Shown: in pieces, positions 23,231 through 35,376 of the stretch
Numbering within the stretch: position 1 is the first letter of the stretch
Layout: each line of letters starts with the position of its first letter
Assembly (NCBI RefSeq): GCF_028453695.1
Contig: NC_135776.1
Location: forward strand, 1,178,001 to 1,242,000
Direction of reading: 5' to 3'
Length of the DNA: 64,000 nt
Source: Augochlora pura
Taxonomy: Eukaryota; Arthropoda; Insecta; Hymenoptera; Halictidae
The notes under the pieces: generated by a model
Seen by the model: only the letters and a program-made list of their open reading frames with translations
Database searches by the model: none
What the model was told of the DNA's origin: nothing
Translations under genes and position numbers: made by a program

Positions 23231-24345
23231 ACACGCCCGCCACCCCGTTCGACAAATTCCGAGCGCTTTAGCCAAATTATGGTGTGTCCCCCTTGGTCGC
23301 GCCGAAGCCAAATTGGAGCCCGCTGAAATCTATCGGGCTCTTCGAAGTTCGACGGAACTACGCGAGCTCGAGATTCGGAGTAGCTCGGAGTCGATTTCGA
23401 AAGATCCGTCGGATTTCTAAACACTCGCGCGGGACTAAAGGGCTCGGAACAGCTCGGAGAAGTCGAAAGACGGAGGAGGAGGAGGAGAAACGAAAGAGAG
23501 CTACGAGGACTCGGAAACCTGCGAACGCTTCGAGAAATCCGAGGGTCTCGGCGCACCGCGAGTCCGAAAGCTCCGAAAGTGCGCCAGATCCAAAAGTTTC
23601 GGATCCGAGAAAAGAAGCCGGCAGCGATCGAGAAGGCACCGCGAGGCGAAAGCCAAGCGCACTTCCGTTGTTCCGACTCGGGGAAAGCCCGCCCAATGAG
23701 TCGACGCGTCGCGACGCGACGACGGCGTGAAGCGAGCATAATTCGCGAGCGTCGACCTTATCGATCTCCCACGGCGAAAGGTTTCCCTTTTTCCTCTCGT
23801 CCTCCCTGGCATCCCTATGCCATCCTGATTCGCCGTCGGGTTTTCTCCGCTTCCTAACGACGCGCGCAATGTTTGCGGATCTTCCGGGAAATTTAACGCC
23901 GGCCAGCGATAAGTATCGCATCCGGCGCGGATTTTATCGAAGCTCGCGGGTCAAAGGCTTCTTCTTCGCGATATTGTCGGCACCGTTTTGCCTCTCGGAA
24001 AACGGGCTGATATCCGACCGTGCTCGAAAATTAAGTATCGAAATTTCGATGAAATATGATCGCAAGAACTCGGGGACAATGTTACGTCATTGTCAATCTA
24101 CTGTCATTATAGGAAAGAGTAATGTTCCGTTAACGGCAAGTCTGCCGACCGATTAAACGCGATTCAAGTTTATAGAAGAATGTCACGGCTGAGTTTGATT
24201 CGATAATTCGGCGGCGACTAAACCCGTTTGGCCGCGCGCGCGATTATTCCATTCCGCGAGATTCGCCGCGCGGCTTAATTAATCAATTTTTGCGGGGAGT
24301 TTTCCTGGCCGCGCGCGGCGCAGCGCGGCGGAACTCGGCGCGGAG

Positions 24346-24370
24346 CTCTCTCTCTCTCTCTCTCTCTCTC
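24346..24370. repeat. CT microsatellite
   Basis: About twelve CT units. Confidence 0.9.
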
Positions 24371-25247
24371 GGCGGAAAGTTAACGAGAAAGAAGTTTGGT
24401 TAGTGTATGCAAACCGTGGCGGCCGAGAGGAGAGTGGAAAAGCTGCGTATCCTCTTGGCGACCGATTAACATAATACCGTATAATTTTCGTGGGCAAAGG
24501 TTCCACGGACTCGCGCGCGCGCGCGGCCCGAGCTAAGTTTAATCCGCCGCCGCGCCTTTTGCTCGTTTTTTCCTCGGTGGTCGTCGCAACGCGGAATTTG
24601 CAACCGGACGAGAGCCGGGCTAACCGCGAATAATTCTCCTTTTTGTTTCCCATTGGCTTTTTTCCCCTCCCCTCACCCGCGGCACGGCGCCGCGCCGTTC
24701 TCTTCCCTGTTCGCCGCTCTCTGTTTCATGTAATTGCCCGTCCGAGCGAAACCGATATTTTCCGACGGGGCCAGGAGACCGTCGTCGATTAATTGATACC
24801 GCGATTATTAAATTACGGCCAGGTTTTTCCCCCGGTCGAATACTGAAATTCGCCGGGATATTAAATCCGCCCTGGAAATTGGACATCATGCGATTCCAAT
24901 TTTCCTTTCTCTCCGCCCCACTTTCGTTTCACCCGTGTGCCCCCCCGTTCTCCGACCGTTGTCGACAAACATTTTCGTTCCGTCGCCGCCGCCGCCGCGA
25001 ATCGAAATAATAAAAACCGCGAGAACCGTGACAGAAATATTTGTTCTTGCCTGCGCGCGATTTCTTGTCTGTTTGCTACCGAGCTAGCATTATGATTTCT
25101 TTATTTTTCGACGAATTCACCGTCGCACTCGCTTATTGCTATTACCATTATTCGCGTCTCTGTTGTTTCGTATTTCCGGCGACTTGTATTTTGGTCGGCG
25201 ACGCAACAACGATAAAGGAATGAACAATTTTCAAATCGACTACTTAC

Positions 25248-25305
25248 TGTTCGGGTCGTGTATCCATCTCTTCTTGTCCCCCGATTTCATCATCCGCGTG
25301 TCATC
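25248..25305 (-). CDS. Cow: Cow/testican exon, N-terminal to the follistatin-like segment (internal exon)
   Basis: Read on the minus strand, the acceptor TTCTTGTTGCAG ends at 25306 and the exon ends at 25248 before the donor GTAAGTAG. Only one frame is open: 19 codons plus one base, beginning DDTRMMKSGDKKR and ending WIHDPN. Its start phase is 0 and its end phase is 1. The single A left over joins the GT opening the exon at 15965 to give AGT (Ser), so the protein runs on as WIHDPNSELCRP. In testicans the stretch before the first conserved cysteine is a charged, aromatic segment, which agrees. The upstream exon, with the signal peptide, was not found; it must end in phase 0. The identification rests on its frame-perfect join to the next exon. 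On its own, 58 bases could not be assigned. Confidence 0.85.
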
Positions 25306-27728
25306 CTGCAACAAGAACGTCATCGCCTTAATTAATTTCAGGAATGTGCGCGCAGTCGATGCGTCGAATCGCGACGCTGTTTTAAGTTTTATTGGCATAA
25401 TTCTGCTGGTCCGACAGAAAACTACGTCCGAGTCGTTCAGTTATATTCCGGCTATATTAAGACTGTTATAAAAAAAACATCCAACGAAAAGAATGCATTT
25501 CGTGCGACGATCGCGAAGCTTTATGTAGCAACGCTAAAACAATGCTACGAGAAAAAAGGGCGATAAGGTGACGATGTTAAATCGGCGAGCGGCGATGCAA
25601 ATGGTTTTCAGAAGAACGACCGTGTTAACGGGCGAGAGGCAAGCATGCGACCAGGATTCCGAAATAAAATGTCCACGGTTTATCAGGGGTGTGGGGGTGG
25701 GCGGAGGCGTGGCAGTATTCCAAAATTTCCATGGAGGACTCGCGAAATTGACTCGCCAAGCCCGATAGGATCGTTCTCCGGCATTTATCAGCGAACTTGC
25801 TAACTTTCTGATCGATACGCTGACAACGGTTCGCCAGCAAGCCCACCCCGCCCGTCCCGTGCACGTGCCCACCCCCCTGTGTGCACCTGCACTTGCACGA
25901 CGTTCTGCTGCAAGTAGGCGCACAATCTCCACCACTATATCGGCGCGGCAGATTTTCGCCGGTCCCTCCCCCATTGCTATTTTCGATATTATCCTCGAAT
26001 TGTTGCGAACTGGCACGTGAACTATCACGCGAGCCGAACCACCATCCGCCCCCCTCGACCGCGATCACGTCCTCGGCCTCAACTTTCGCCAAGGGCCTTT
26101 TGCTCTTTCCGCGGGCAACCCTGAATTCGAACGACCCTTCGCCGCGCTCGAAATTTCAGGAAAATCTTTTTTTTGCGAAATCGACGCGCGTTCGTTCTGC
26201 CAATCGACGCGCGAGTTTTAACGCCGGTCGATTAACCCTTTGCAGTCGTATTTTAATTGCTCTTAATTCGATGTATGAATGCCAGGAATAAACGGATGAA
26301 TCCACGATGAAGATTCGGCAACGACTTCAAGTACACCATGCGATTTGAGTGGCAAGAGCAAAATTCCGGGACAGGTAAGCTACCTCTCTGGGTCGACCAT
26401 TGTTGTCGCAGGTATTAAACCGTTACGGTTTAATTGCCGAAATATGGAGATAAGCTCCGCGGCATGGCGTGCGGGAGCTCGGTTCGGCGAATCTCGTGAC
26501 GAGGGACGACCTTGAACGGTAAAAACGCAACCGTGCGCCGGTCGCCGGGAATATTTCCGTCGTTGGGAAACTGGCCTTGTTGGGCGCGGGGTCTCGCGAG
26601 CGCGGCGAGGTCGTTGTTAATTGGGTCACAGAGAGGAACCGTCGCGTTTTTTCGTTCCATTCGTTCGCTTTTTTTTTCGGGGGAGGAGGAGGAGGAGAAG
26701 AAGGGTTGCAGCCGCACCGCCGCCGCCGGTAGAACTGCACAAGTTCGCGGAGAATTAAATTCTGCAATTACCCTGCCATTCAGACACCTTTCGCAACCCG
26801 CGACCTCGGGGATCCGTTTTACCGGGGAGCCGATGTCAGCCGAAAAGAATCGGTTCGTTTTTTGCTCACGGCAAGCGAAACCGGCGCCCGAATAGTTGCC
26901 GCGTTCTGGAAAATCGACGGCGAGCAATTAACCGGTTGCTTTGTGACATCGAACGTCGACTGGTTCCTGGTTTCCTTTTCCGTAGACGATGCGACCGGAA
27001 CATTTTCATACGGACTTCCGAAACAGTTTCGTTCAATTTTGCTAACCGGAAGCTGGAATCGTCTCCGTTCGATCGAAAATTTGCTTTGTATCCGGGAAGG
27101 ATAATTGCTTCGTTTGTAACATGTTCTTCCCGCTCGAAGTATATATCGCTGGTTTATCGTAAAAAAATTCGTTGATTCATTGAACGCAAATTGCGATTAC
27201 GAGATTCGATTCTGTAGAACGTTCGAAACTTTTGACGGCTGTAACGCTTCGACGAGAGTCGAATTTTCTATAGAATTCCCCGGGGATTTATAAAATTGCG
27301 ACGCTGCGATATGAAAAGGAATCGTAGATAACGGCACACCAAAAAGTAATCGAATCCTATCTAGGATACAATGCGGATAATTCCGTGTTCGTCGATGGAA
27401 CGGCATCTCCCGTTGATTCTTCCATCGTTCTCGTCCCCGCAGGGCCGTAAGAAGACGGTGGCGCCGTTACGAGCGTGTTGGAACGGGATTTCAGCAAAAG
27501 GGCCCCGCGCACGAACACTGCGAGCGACGCGAGAGACCCTCGAACACGCGAAGAACGTTTGATACTCCCGGGCTCCCCTGTTCTGGAAATGCAAATACCG
27601 GTCGCCACGAACACACAATTAGAACGGAATGATGTTTTGCAATTAGGGGCAGGGGGGAAGGGTGGGTGGAGGCGGTGGTGGTGGCTGCGGGGAACGGTGT
27701 AGTTTCGTCGAATCGAAGATACGAGGGC

Positions 27729-27766
27729 ACACCGGCACCGGCAATGGCACCGGCAAACCGGCCCCG
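27729..27766. repeat. CACCGG minisatellite
   Basis: ACACCGGCACCGGCAATGG then CACCGGCAAACCGG: about five imperfect CACCGG units. Confidence 0.75.
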
Positions 27767-28480
27767 TTCCACCGAAAGGCGTTTGCGGGCTTTCAAATTG
27801 CCCTAGCGAATCGCAGTCTGCTCGCGACAGCCTCTAATTATCATCCTGCGGGGAAACGAGTAGTTAGCCGGTTTTAACGGCGTCGAATTCGCTGCGCAAG
27901 CGTCTCGCCCCCCCTCGGAAATATGTCGGTCCTTTGGCGAGCCTCGCGTTTCACGAATAACATCCGTTTCGGAACGGAATAATGCAGACACGGGTGTCCG
28001 ACAAAAATTGACGAAAGAGAATAATTAAATGGATCAATTTGGTCGCGTTCTCGTGCTGGACGAGAAAGTACGTTGATCGTTGTCTCGCAGTCGGAGATGT
28101 GCACGGAGAGCTCTCCGTCGAAATTGACCTCGCCGGAGCGTCGAGTCCGGCGCAGTTCGAGATGAAGACGTTCGCGAGCCGGAAGAGAAATGCGGCGGTA
28201 CTTTGGCGAGGCAGAGAGCTTCGGTGGAATTTTTGCACGCATTCCGATCGATTTTGTCCGGATCAGACCGATCATCCGTCTGGATGGACGCCTGATTCCA
28301 TACCGATGAAAAACGCGTCGGGCGCAGCCGGCTGCACAGTGGAAACAACCCGCCATTAGTCAGACACAGCCACAGGGAACAGACGCGTCGCTCGCTCGCT
28401 CGCTCGTACGTCATCCGGCTGCAGGTGGGAAAGCCAGTAATTCTTATTTTTTTCGGTCTGCCTGAAAATCTGTGAATCCG

Positions 28481-28508
28481 TCGGATCGGATCGGATCGGA
28501 TCGGATCG
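28481..28508. repeat. GGATC pentanucleotide run
   Basis: Five TCGGA units in a row. Confidence 0.9.
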
Positions 28509-31500
28509 AACCGCCGCGCAATCGTATTTTATTTCTCTGCGGTCGATTCTCCGGCGCGATTTCAACGCTGGCGCGACCCGGCATTCCGGTAATCGTTCAT
28601 TTCGCAGTAGAAATCGCGCCGTTATCTGCGGCATCAGCATCCTTCGCATTCGTTGCGAGAATGGCGGTTGCCGGGCAATCGTTGCAGTGATCGGTGTAGC
28701 ATAATGCATCGACGTTGTCGTTAGATTTTTTTTTTAACAGACCGACCGTCACCTCGGACTGCTAGTCGAATTGTTAATATTTCTCCGCCTTTGAACATAC
28801 CTCTACTCATTCTTGTTATTCTATGGCAAAGCGTCATTCAATATGAATCGCGTTTAGAGCTCGCTGGATCCGGCTATAATTCGATCCCACCTCGCTGGAT
28901 CGTAAAGTCGCGATGTGTCGTGCGACTGCAGGTGTCCTCGCGAGAGCAACTGTCCGTTACTAATGCATCGAGAAAGAGTCGGATAGGGCGGCGTGTTTCG
29001 TGTCGAGGAGCAGCAGGCAGGGCGTGCATTATTTAACATGGAAATTCATTTCCAGGAACGCGGCGGCTCCCAGTTTGTAGGAGAAGCCTGGGCGCGGCAC
29101 AGCACGGGTTCGCCCACGTTCGCGCGACCCGAAAGGCTATTTTCGACCGGTCGAATAATTCACGGACTGGTTCGGCTAAAAGTACCGAATTATCTCGTCC
29201 CCGCGCCGAGTATCGGAATAACGAAGCAACGTTGTTACGCGTGTACCGAGCTGTTTTCGCCGCTGCGAGCGATCCCGATGATTTTCCGGAAGGATCTTCT
29301 ATTCTCTCCCTCTCTCTCTCTCTCGCACGCGCGCAGCGATCGCGACGAGAACGGCGCCGAATTCCGCGAGCCGGGTAGCTGCGTCGCCTCTTGTAATTCG
29401 ACTTGGCCGTCGAGCGACGCGTTAATTGCCAACGGAGGGTGTACCAGCGCGTTAAAATCGAATTTCCCCGAATCGCGTGCGCGAGCGGAGAGCAAATTGG
29501 ACCTCCGCCGGATTAAAATGGCTCAAGACGTTTCTAATACGCGAGACGTTCCACGCGATCCCGGGAACAAGCAACTTCCTGCGACACCGGGGATCCTCCA
29601 GAGGCGCAACCGACCTCCTCCAATTGGGGAACATCCAACTGGAGCAACGATCCTTACCAATTAACGTCCGTAAGCGCTCGTTCCCCGCGCGATGCATCAA
29701 CATCGGCCTCGATTAGTCTCGCCACCCTTAAACCCACCCTATTACGTCGCTTCTCCCACCGTCAACTCTTTTTCGTCTTCGTGATCCATCCCCTTTGTTC
29801 TGCCGTCGGAACTCCCCCTCCTTATTCTCGGTCTTATCCGCTCCGAGCCAGTTTGAAATTATTGTTTAAAAAAAAAAGATTCCGGGTCCGTCGAGATCGT
29901 GGACTCCGCTCGAGTTCGAACAATAGGCCCGCGCCATTTTCCTGGTTCGACAATCTCGTTGTTCCCGCGCGCGCTGTCAATCTCCGCAGGCTTTCCCGCA
30001 GTTTTTCCGCGAGCGGTGTGTATCGGCTGTTTTGCCATCGTCGGGTAGCCAGCGTTCGCGGCGCCGCCGCCGCCCCCAAGAAAGAGAGGGCGCAAACTGG
30101 GCCACGGAACTTGGGCAATTAAGCGTCTTTACGCCACCGCAGCAACTTGTTTCGAACTTGTTCGGAGTCGCAACTTGCTCCATCCGGGCGCAAACGTCTC
30201 GTCTCTCCTCGCCGCGCCGTTCCTCCTCCTCCTCCTCCACCTCCGCCGCGGGTACAAAATTCAACCGGAAATTTTTCTTTCTCCTTTTTCGATCCTCCTT
30301 CGCCTCCGAGTGGCCGCGAACCCTCGGTATCTAGGGATATTACTTCGGAACAGCCGCCGCTACCGAACCGGCCGACGAAAAGAAAAATCGAGGGAAAAGG
30401 GTTCTTGCTGCCATTTGAAAAATTGCCTTTCGGATCTACGCGCATGAAATTAATATCGCGGACGAATGTTTCCATGGAACATTCTTATCACTTTGTGCAG
30501 TATTTTACCCGGCTTTGGAAATTACTTCTCTTATCGTCGGCAGAGTTTCGTGTAAAGATCTCTGGTCGTTCGTGCCAAGAAGATGAAAAGAAAAAGGCGG
30601 AAAGGTGGGTGACTCGGGGATCCAGCGTTCGCTAATCGGGGTCTCTCGCGGTCCCAGGTTCGTTATCTCTGGATCAACCTGTACAGCAGGCCGGGCTACG
30701 TGGCCATGTCGCGAGTCACGTCCACGGTGGCCGGCGTAACGCGATTCCACCGGATCGATTCGGGAGAAGGACGCGGGCAAAGATCCGACGACGCCAACCT
30801 CGGCTGACCGGATACGACACCATGGCGAACGGCGAACGGCGAACGGCGTACGGCGCACAAGGCACACGGCCCGAGGTCATTCTGCTCGATCTCCGAGGAC
30901 CGAATTGCGGAGGGAAGGCAGTTGCCGTTCTGCTGCACCGCTACAAAATGCATTACCCCACCTGCTCCTCGGAACACGAACTTCCGCTAGGACCGCGCGA
31001 TAGCTCGTGAATTCGAGGCGATCGTGAATTCACTGATCGGTGCCCGGTGTGTCTTTCCCCGACGCCCTTTTCCATCTCGTCTTCCTTCGCCTTCTCCTCC
31101 TCCTCCTTCTCCCCCTCACCCTTTCCTTTTCCGTTTTCCGGCCAAACGATCGTCCCCAGGCTCCGAAACGTCGGGGTCACGGAAAGTGCTGATGCACCGG
31201 CCCGCCGAGAGCATTATGATCTTATTAACTCGACAGACATTCCGCCTTAGGAATATCGGGCTGACTCGCCCCGTCAGATTCCAAATACCGCGGACCGACT
31301 TCGATTGTCCAAGATATCGGAATTCTCTGTTGTTCCATTACAGTTCGAACGATTCCATGTTGCGAACCAGTTTTCCCGTGCTCGGGAAAATTTGAACGTT
31401 TCTTACCATTCTGTCGACGATCGATCGAATTCGAAACGAAGCGAAGCGAAACGACTACGAAGGAACTGAACGCAAACTCGACTGTGAAAATCCTGAGAAA

Positions 31501-31770
31501 TTTTGATGAAGTACTTATATAAAGTAGATTCAGGCCAGGATCCATCGGTGATTGTGCGAACGATTGTTCCAGCCTAGAGGATGTAGGCTTAGTCGCGAAA
31601 AATAGCGAATTAATTGTAGGAAGTTGGAAGAAGGGTTGTGCCATGCCGCGGCAATTAGCGAATAGCCTGCTAATAGGAGGCGGACTAATTTGCCAGAAAG
31701 GGGGAATCGCGACGCCCGCGCGGCCCTCGTCGGTTCAAATCCGCTGGAAAATAAGAGCGAAATGCAGCCC

Positions 31771-31773
31771 GAT

Positions 31774-31809
<36 letters not shown>

Positions 31810-31810
31810 C
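31771..31810. repeat. CT microsatellite, interrupted
   Basis: CT units broken twice by TTT. Confidence 0.85.
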
Positions 31811-32319
31811 GTCCCAGTCGCTCTTTCGTTGAATAGAAGCACCGACATTGGGGGCGCAACCTTCGCGGCCTAAAATAGAGTTCAGGATTAACCGCGTAAC
31901 CTTCAGCTGCTGATTGTACGCCACTTTCCATGATTAATGCCCCCCGTCCCGAGTCCCGAGTTCCGAGTCCCGAGAGCGCCGCGCCGACGTCGAATAAAAC
32001 CGTTTGTTCGCGCGCTCGCTCCGTTCCGGGGGCCGATTGTCCCACTTTCGTTCTCGATCCCGTGTTTCGGCGAACCTCGGCGCAGCGGCAGCAGGTCCCC
32101 CTTGTTCCGCGTCTGCAGATTTTTCCGTTCCACCCGACACGCTTTTCTCCGAAAGCGCCGCAGAAGTTGCTGCAACCCGTCCGCGACGGCTGTCTATCTC
32201 TGGCGCGGGTCCAACTCTCCCGAAACCCTGAGACGCGCGGGTCCCACACGATCCGTGGACCTTGGGCTCCACCTCGTAGACGATCGAGCAATTCGAGCAA
32301 ATCGTCTGCCGCAGTTCCG

Positions 32320-32468
32320 CGGGTCCTCCGTTACGAATCCCTCGGTCCGAGAGAGTCGTTCGTTAGAAATCACGGAGCCACGGAATAATCCTCCGTTACA
32401 AATCTCGGAGCGGTTCTCCAGGACGAATCTCGGGAACCCGGGAATCCTCCGTTGCCGATCCGAGTGTA
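32320..32468. repeat. Three-copy degenerate repeat with CCTCCGTTAC core
   Basis: The core CCTCCGTTAC or CCTCCGTTGC occurs at about 32325, 32390 and 32446, each followed by (A)AATC(C/T)(C)TCGG-like text. Units are about 56-65 bases and include CTCGGGAACCCGGGAATCC. The flanking DNA continues the same GAGTC/CGGAG-rich style. Confidence 0.45.
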
Positions 32469-34979
32469 CAAGAAATCTTGGCCGTAAACTCCGTCGGTCC
32501 AAAAGTCCTCCATCACCAGCCCGAAAGTTCCAAAAATGCCGGCGAAGAGAAAAGCTCGCAATATTTCATCGAACGTCCAACTTGCTATGCCGTTACAGAT
32601 GAGAAATGTCTCCTTCCTGGAGAGAGGTTCGTTCTTTCGCCGCGGCACCCACGGAAAATCCGGGCAAGTTGCTCGAGACCCCGTGAATTCGAGCGTGGAG
32701 AACTTGAACCCGGTAATCCGTTTAATCCGCGCGCGGAGGGCGTGTATTGTGTGCGCGGGGTGGAAGGCCGGCCGATGCACTTTGCATACGGTGTACCGGA
32801 ACGGCGTGCATAATGCATGGGGTCCGAGGGGGAGGAGGGGTCCGCGGAACGGTCCGATCGGATTTCATTCGCGCCGATCGTTTCCTCCGGTGATCCGAGC
32901 ACGGAGGAGATTAGGCGAGTTTTCCTCGAGCCGGGAACGTGGTTTCTTCCCTCCGGGAAATATTTAGTCGTTAGGGTGAACGAGATATCTTCGACGACCG
33001 GTCGGCGGAGCTTCGATTTTCCGGTGCACGCGCCGGCGCCGATCCGGCGGCTAGGGTCGAGGCTGGGAAACCCTTTTTCCGCCGGACAGAACATTCCCGA
33101 TGGAAAATTGTAGACGGTCGATCGCGCGCATCGACGCAGAGCGCATCCTCGTAACAAGTAAACTCGCCCCGTCATCGCAGATTTTCCATGTCAGTGTTTT
33201 CCCGTGGCGACGCGGCGCGGCGCGAACTCGGCGGACACGGTCGAATATTTTTGCGCGTACGTGGACGCGGACAACCCGGCCGGATATGCATTTTGACGGA
33301 CGCGCGTTTTTCCGGGAAATGGATTGGCCGCGGACCGCGCTCCCTATCTCTCTCTCTCGCTCTCCCTCTTTCACCTCGGATGCACTCGAGCCCGGCCGCC
33401 CAACGCGCGATGATGGATCGTCGCGAATTATCCCGCCGCCCTTTTCCTTCTCCTTCGCCGACGCGACGCGAATTACACTCGGCAATCAGTCGATCGACAC
33501 GCGACCCGACGCATCCAACCGCGGCGGCTTCGCTGCACTCGCTCGATTACGAAACACCGGGAACGAGAGCGTAGGATTTCCCTGACAGAGTTAGGCGAGC
33601 GAGGAGCGTGACGGACGCGTGAAAAGTTGCTCGCGCGTTTACAAGCCGGCTCGTGTGAGAAAAGCTTCGGCCTCGCAGCAGCGCGTCCTCGTATTTCCGC
33701 GACGAGGTCTCCGCGGTCGGTACGCCGAGCGCATACGGAAAAATGTCTGCACGAATTTCTCGGAGCGGCGACGATGCCTCGTCGGCGTCGAACGGCCGGA
33801 AATGAGCTCGCGGCGGCCAACGATGTCCGCGGCGAGCGCGAGATATGGTTTATACTTTATACGAGTGGACGACGACGATAGAACACGGACGACACGTCGT
33901 ACGTGCGTGAAAACCGCACGTAGAACGCCGCGCCGCGCCGGGGAACGTGTGCGGACTCTCCGCTGTAAATAAGAACGAGCCAAAGTAAGACCGATCGGTC
34001 CCCTCCGCAACGAAATATAAAACGGCATTACGTCGTCTACGACCTACGTGATCCTCGAGGCGCCACCGGGCCTCCTATTAAATAGAAAAACCTATTTCCC
34101 CGTGGAATTTTAAAGAGCCCGCTCGCTTTCCCACTTCCCGCGGTGCTAGGCCCTTTTTCCGCGGCGGTGAACTCAGTCCTCGGGATGACGAATTCTTTCC
34201 ACAGGTCGCGTTGTTGCGGTGTTAACGGTAGTCGTTGGAATCGGGTGCAAGAGGTCTGAGATCTTGGAGGGCTTCAAGCGTCGCCGCTCTCAGAGTCCTT
34301 AGCTCTCTGTTCATGGTTTCTCGAGCACCCTGGACCAGTTTCAAAGATTCTAGAATCTCTAGCGATGGATCCTCCGCGATCGTAACCAATACTCCGAGGA
34401 CTCGCGGGTCCGATAACCCCCAAGGGCTGAACGCGATGGGATGAAGGGCTCCGGATGAGAATCGCTGGCCCGTGTCTCAGAAGCTCGTCGTAAAGAAGCA
34501 AAAATGGAGCCGGCGCGAGCATATCGCGCGAGTCTAGGGACGTCGCAGTATATCAAATCGCGTAACCGAGGTCTCGGCTGTGTGCAGGATCTGCGGCGGC
34601 CGTAAAATATCGCCGACGTTCCTCGTCGCCGAGAAGAGGCACGCGATAACGTGTTGGCGTCGGTGTCGGCCAGGTGCATTCTGGCCGCGCGCGCAGCTAA
34701 ATTACGCGCCTCGCGGCGCGGAATCGTCGCCGCGCGTTCGCTCGTTGATTCGCTCGCTCCCCGACGCCCATCACCGACGGAGGAATTGTCGAGCCGGATG
34801 CTCGCGTGACGTCCTTGCCACAGTCCGTTCGCCGCGTGCCCGGCTTCGTTTTCGGCTACGAAAGCTCGCGTGAAGCGTGGAATTGCCTGACCCGACCGAT
34901 TACGCCGCGGGGGATGACTGTTCGAAAAAGCCGAGATTCCGAGCCGTCGAGTAATCTACCGGAATCTAAAGTATCGGTT

Positions 34980-35240
34980 ATGATCTCTCGGCATCCTTAG
35001 CCTAAAGGGTCCTATCAAGAAGGCTACAGGGTCCTTGGAATCGCTCGAATCATTAGCTCTCAGAGGGTTCGGAGTCAACCGAGTTCTTGGCATCTTTAGT
35101 CTTCGGAGTTCGTAGAGGCTGCAGAGTCGACAGAACCCTTGGAATCGTTAGTCCTCGAAGTGATTAGAGCTCGCGGAGTCCGCAGACTCTACGGAGTTCT
35201 CGATCGTGATCCAGGGTGCTATCGGTTTCGAGACTCCAGA
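34980..35240. repeat. Degenerate tandem repeat, unit about 52 bases
   Basis: The motif CTTGGAATCGTTAGTCCTCGG recurs in imperfect form. CTTGG falls at 35034, 35086 and 35138, exactly 52 bases apart, and an older copy (TCGGCATCCTTAGCC) is at about 34988. Looser relatives are seen at 34244-34400. No coding frame follows the unit. Confidence 0.55.
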
Positions 35241-35340
35241 CTCTAGAGGGTCCATCGATCGAATGACTCGACGGCGGAATGGATTCCGAATGGCAATTGC
35301 CAGGTGATGGATGATGGGTAAAGTTTCGTGACTGGTTCGA

Positions 35341-35376
35341 GCGGAACGGAACGGAACGGAACCGAACGGAAGGGAA
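35341..35376. repeat. CGGAA pentanucleotide run
   Basis: About seven units of GGAAC, the later ones mutated, just after the 52-base degenerate array. Confidence 0.85.

Larger units (their letters stand above)
15966..25247 (-). other. Cow: Cow intron (about 9.3 kb) between the first two recognised exons
   Basis: The borders are GTAAGTAG on the right and TTTCAG on the left, read on the minus strand. Inside I see only noncoding material: GA/CT tracts, a GAGGC minisatellite, a 20-C run, two hairpins, an AT-core block near 19.56-19.79 kb, another near 23.02-23.23 kb, and a 13-base Doublesex-consensus match near 24.07 kb. Long open frames in it (for example 19993-20442 plus and 20667-21764 plus) have no recognisable domain and Arg/Ser-biased chance composition. 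Confidence 0.8.

Noticed and set aside
26340..26412. Donor GGGACAG|GTAAGC and acceptor TTGTTGTCGCAG on the plus strand
   Set aside because: All frames before the donor carry stops, and the two sites are only about 35 bases apart, too short for an intron.
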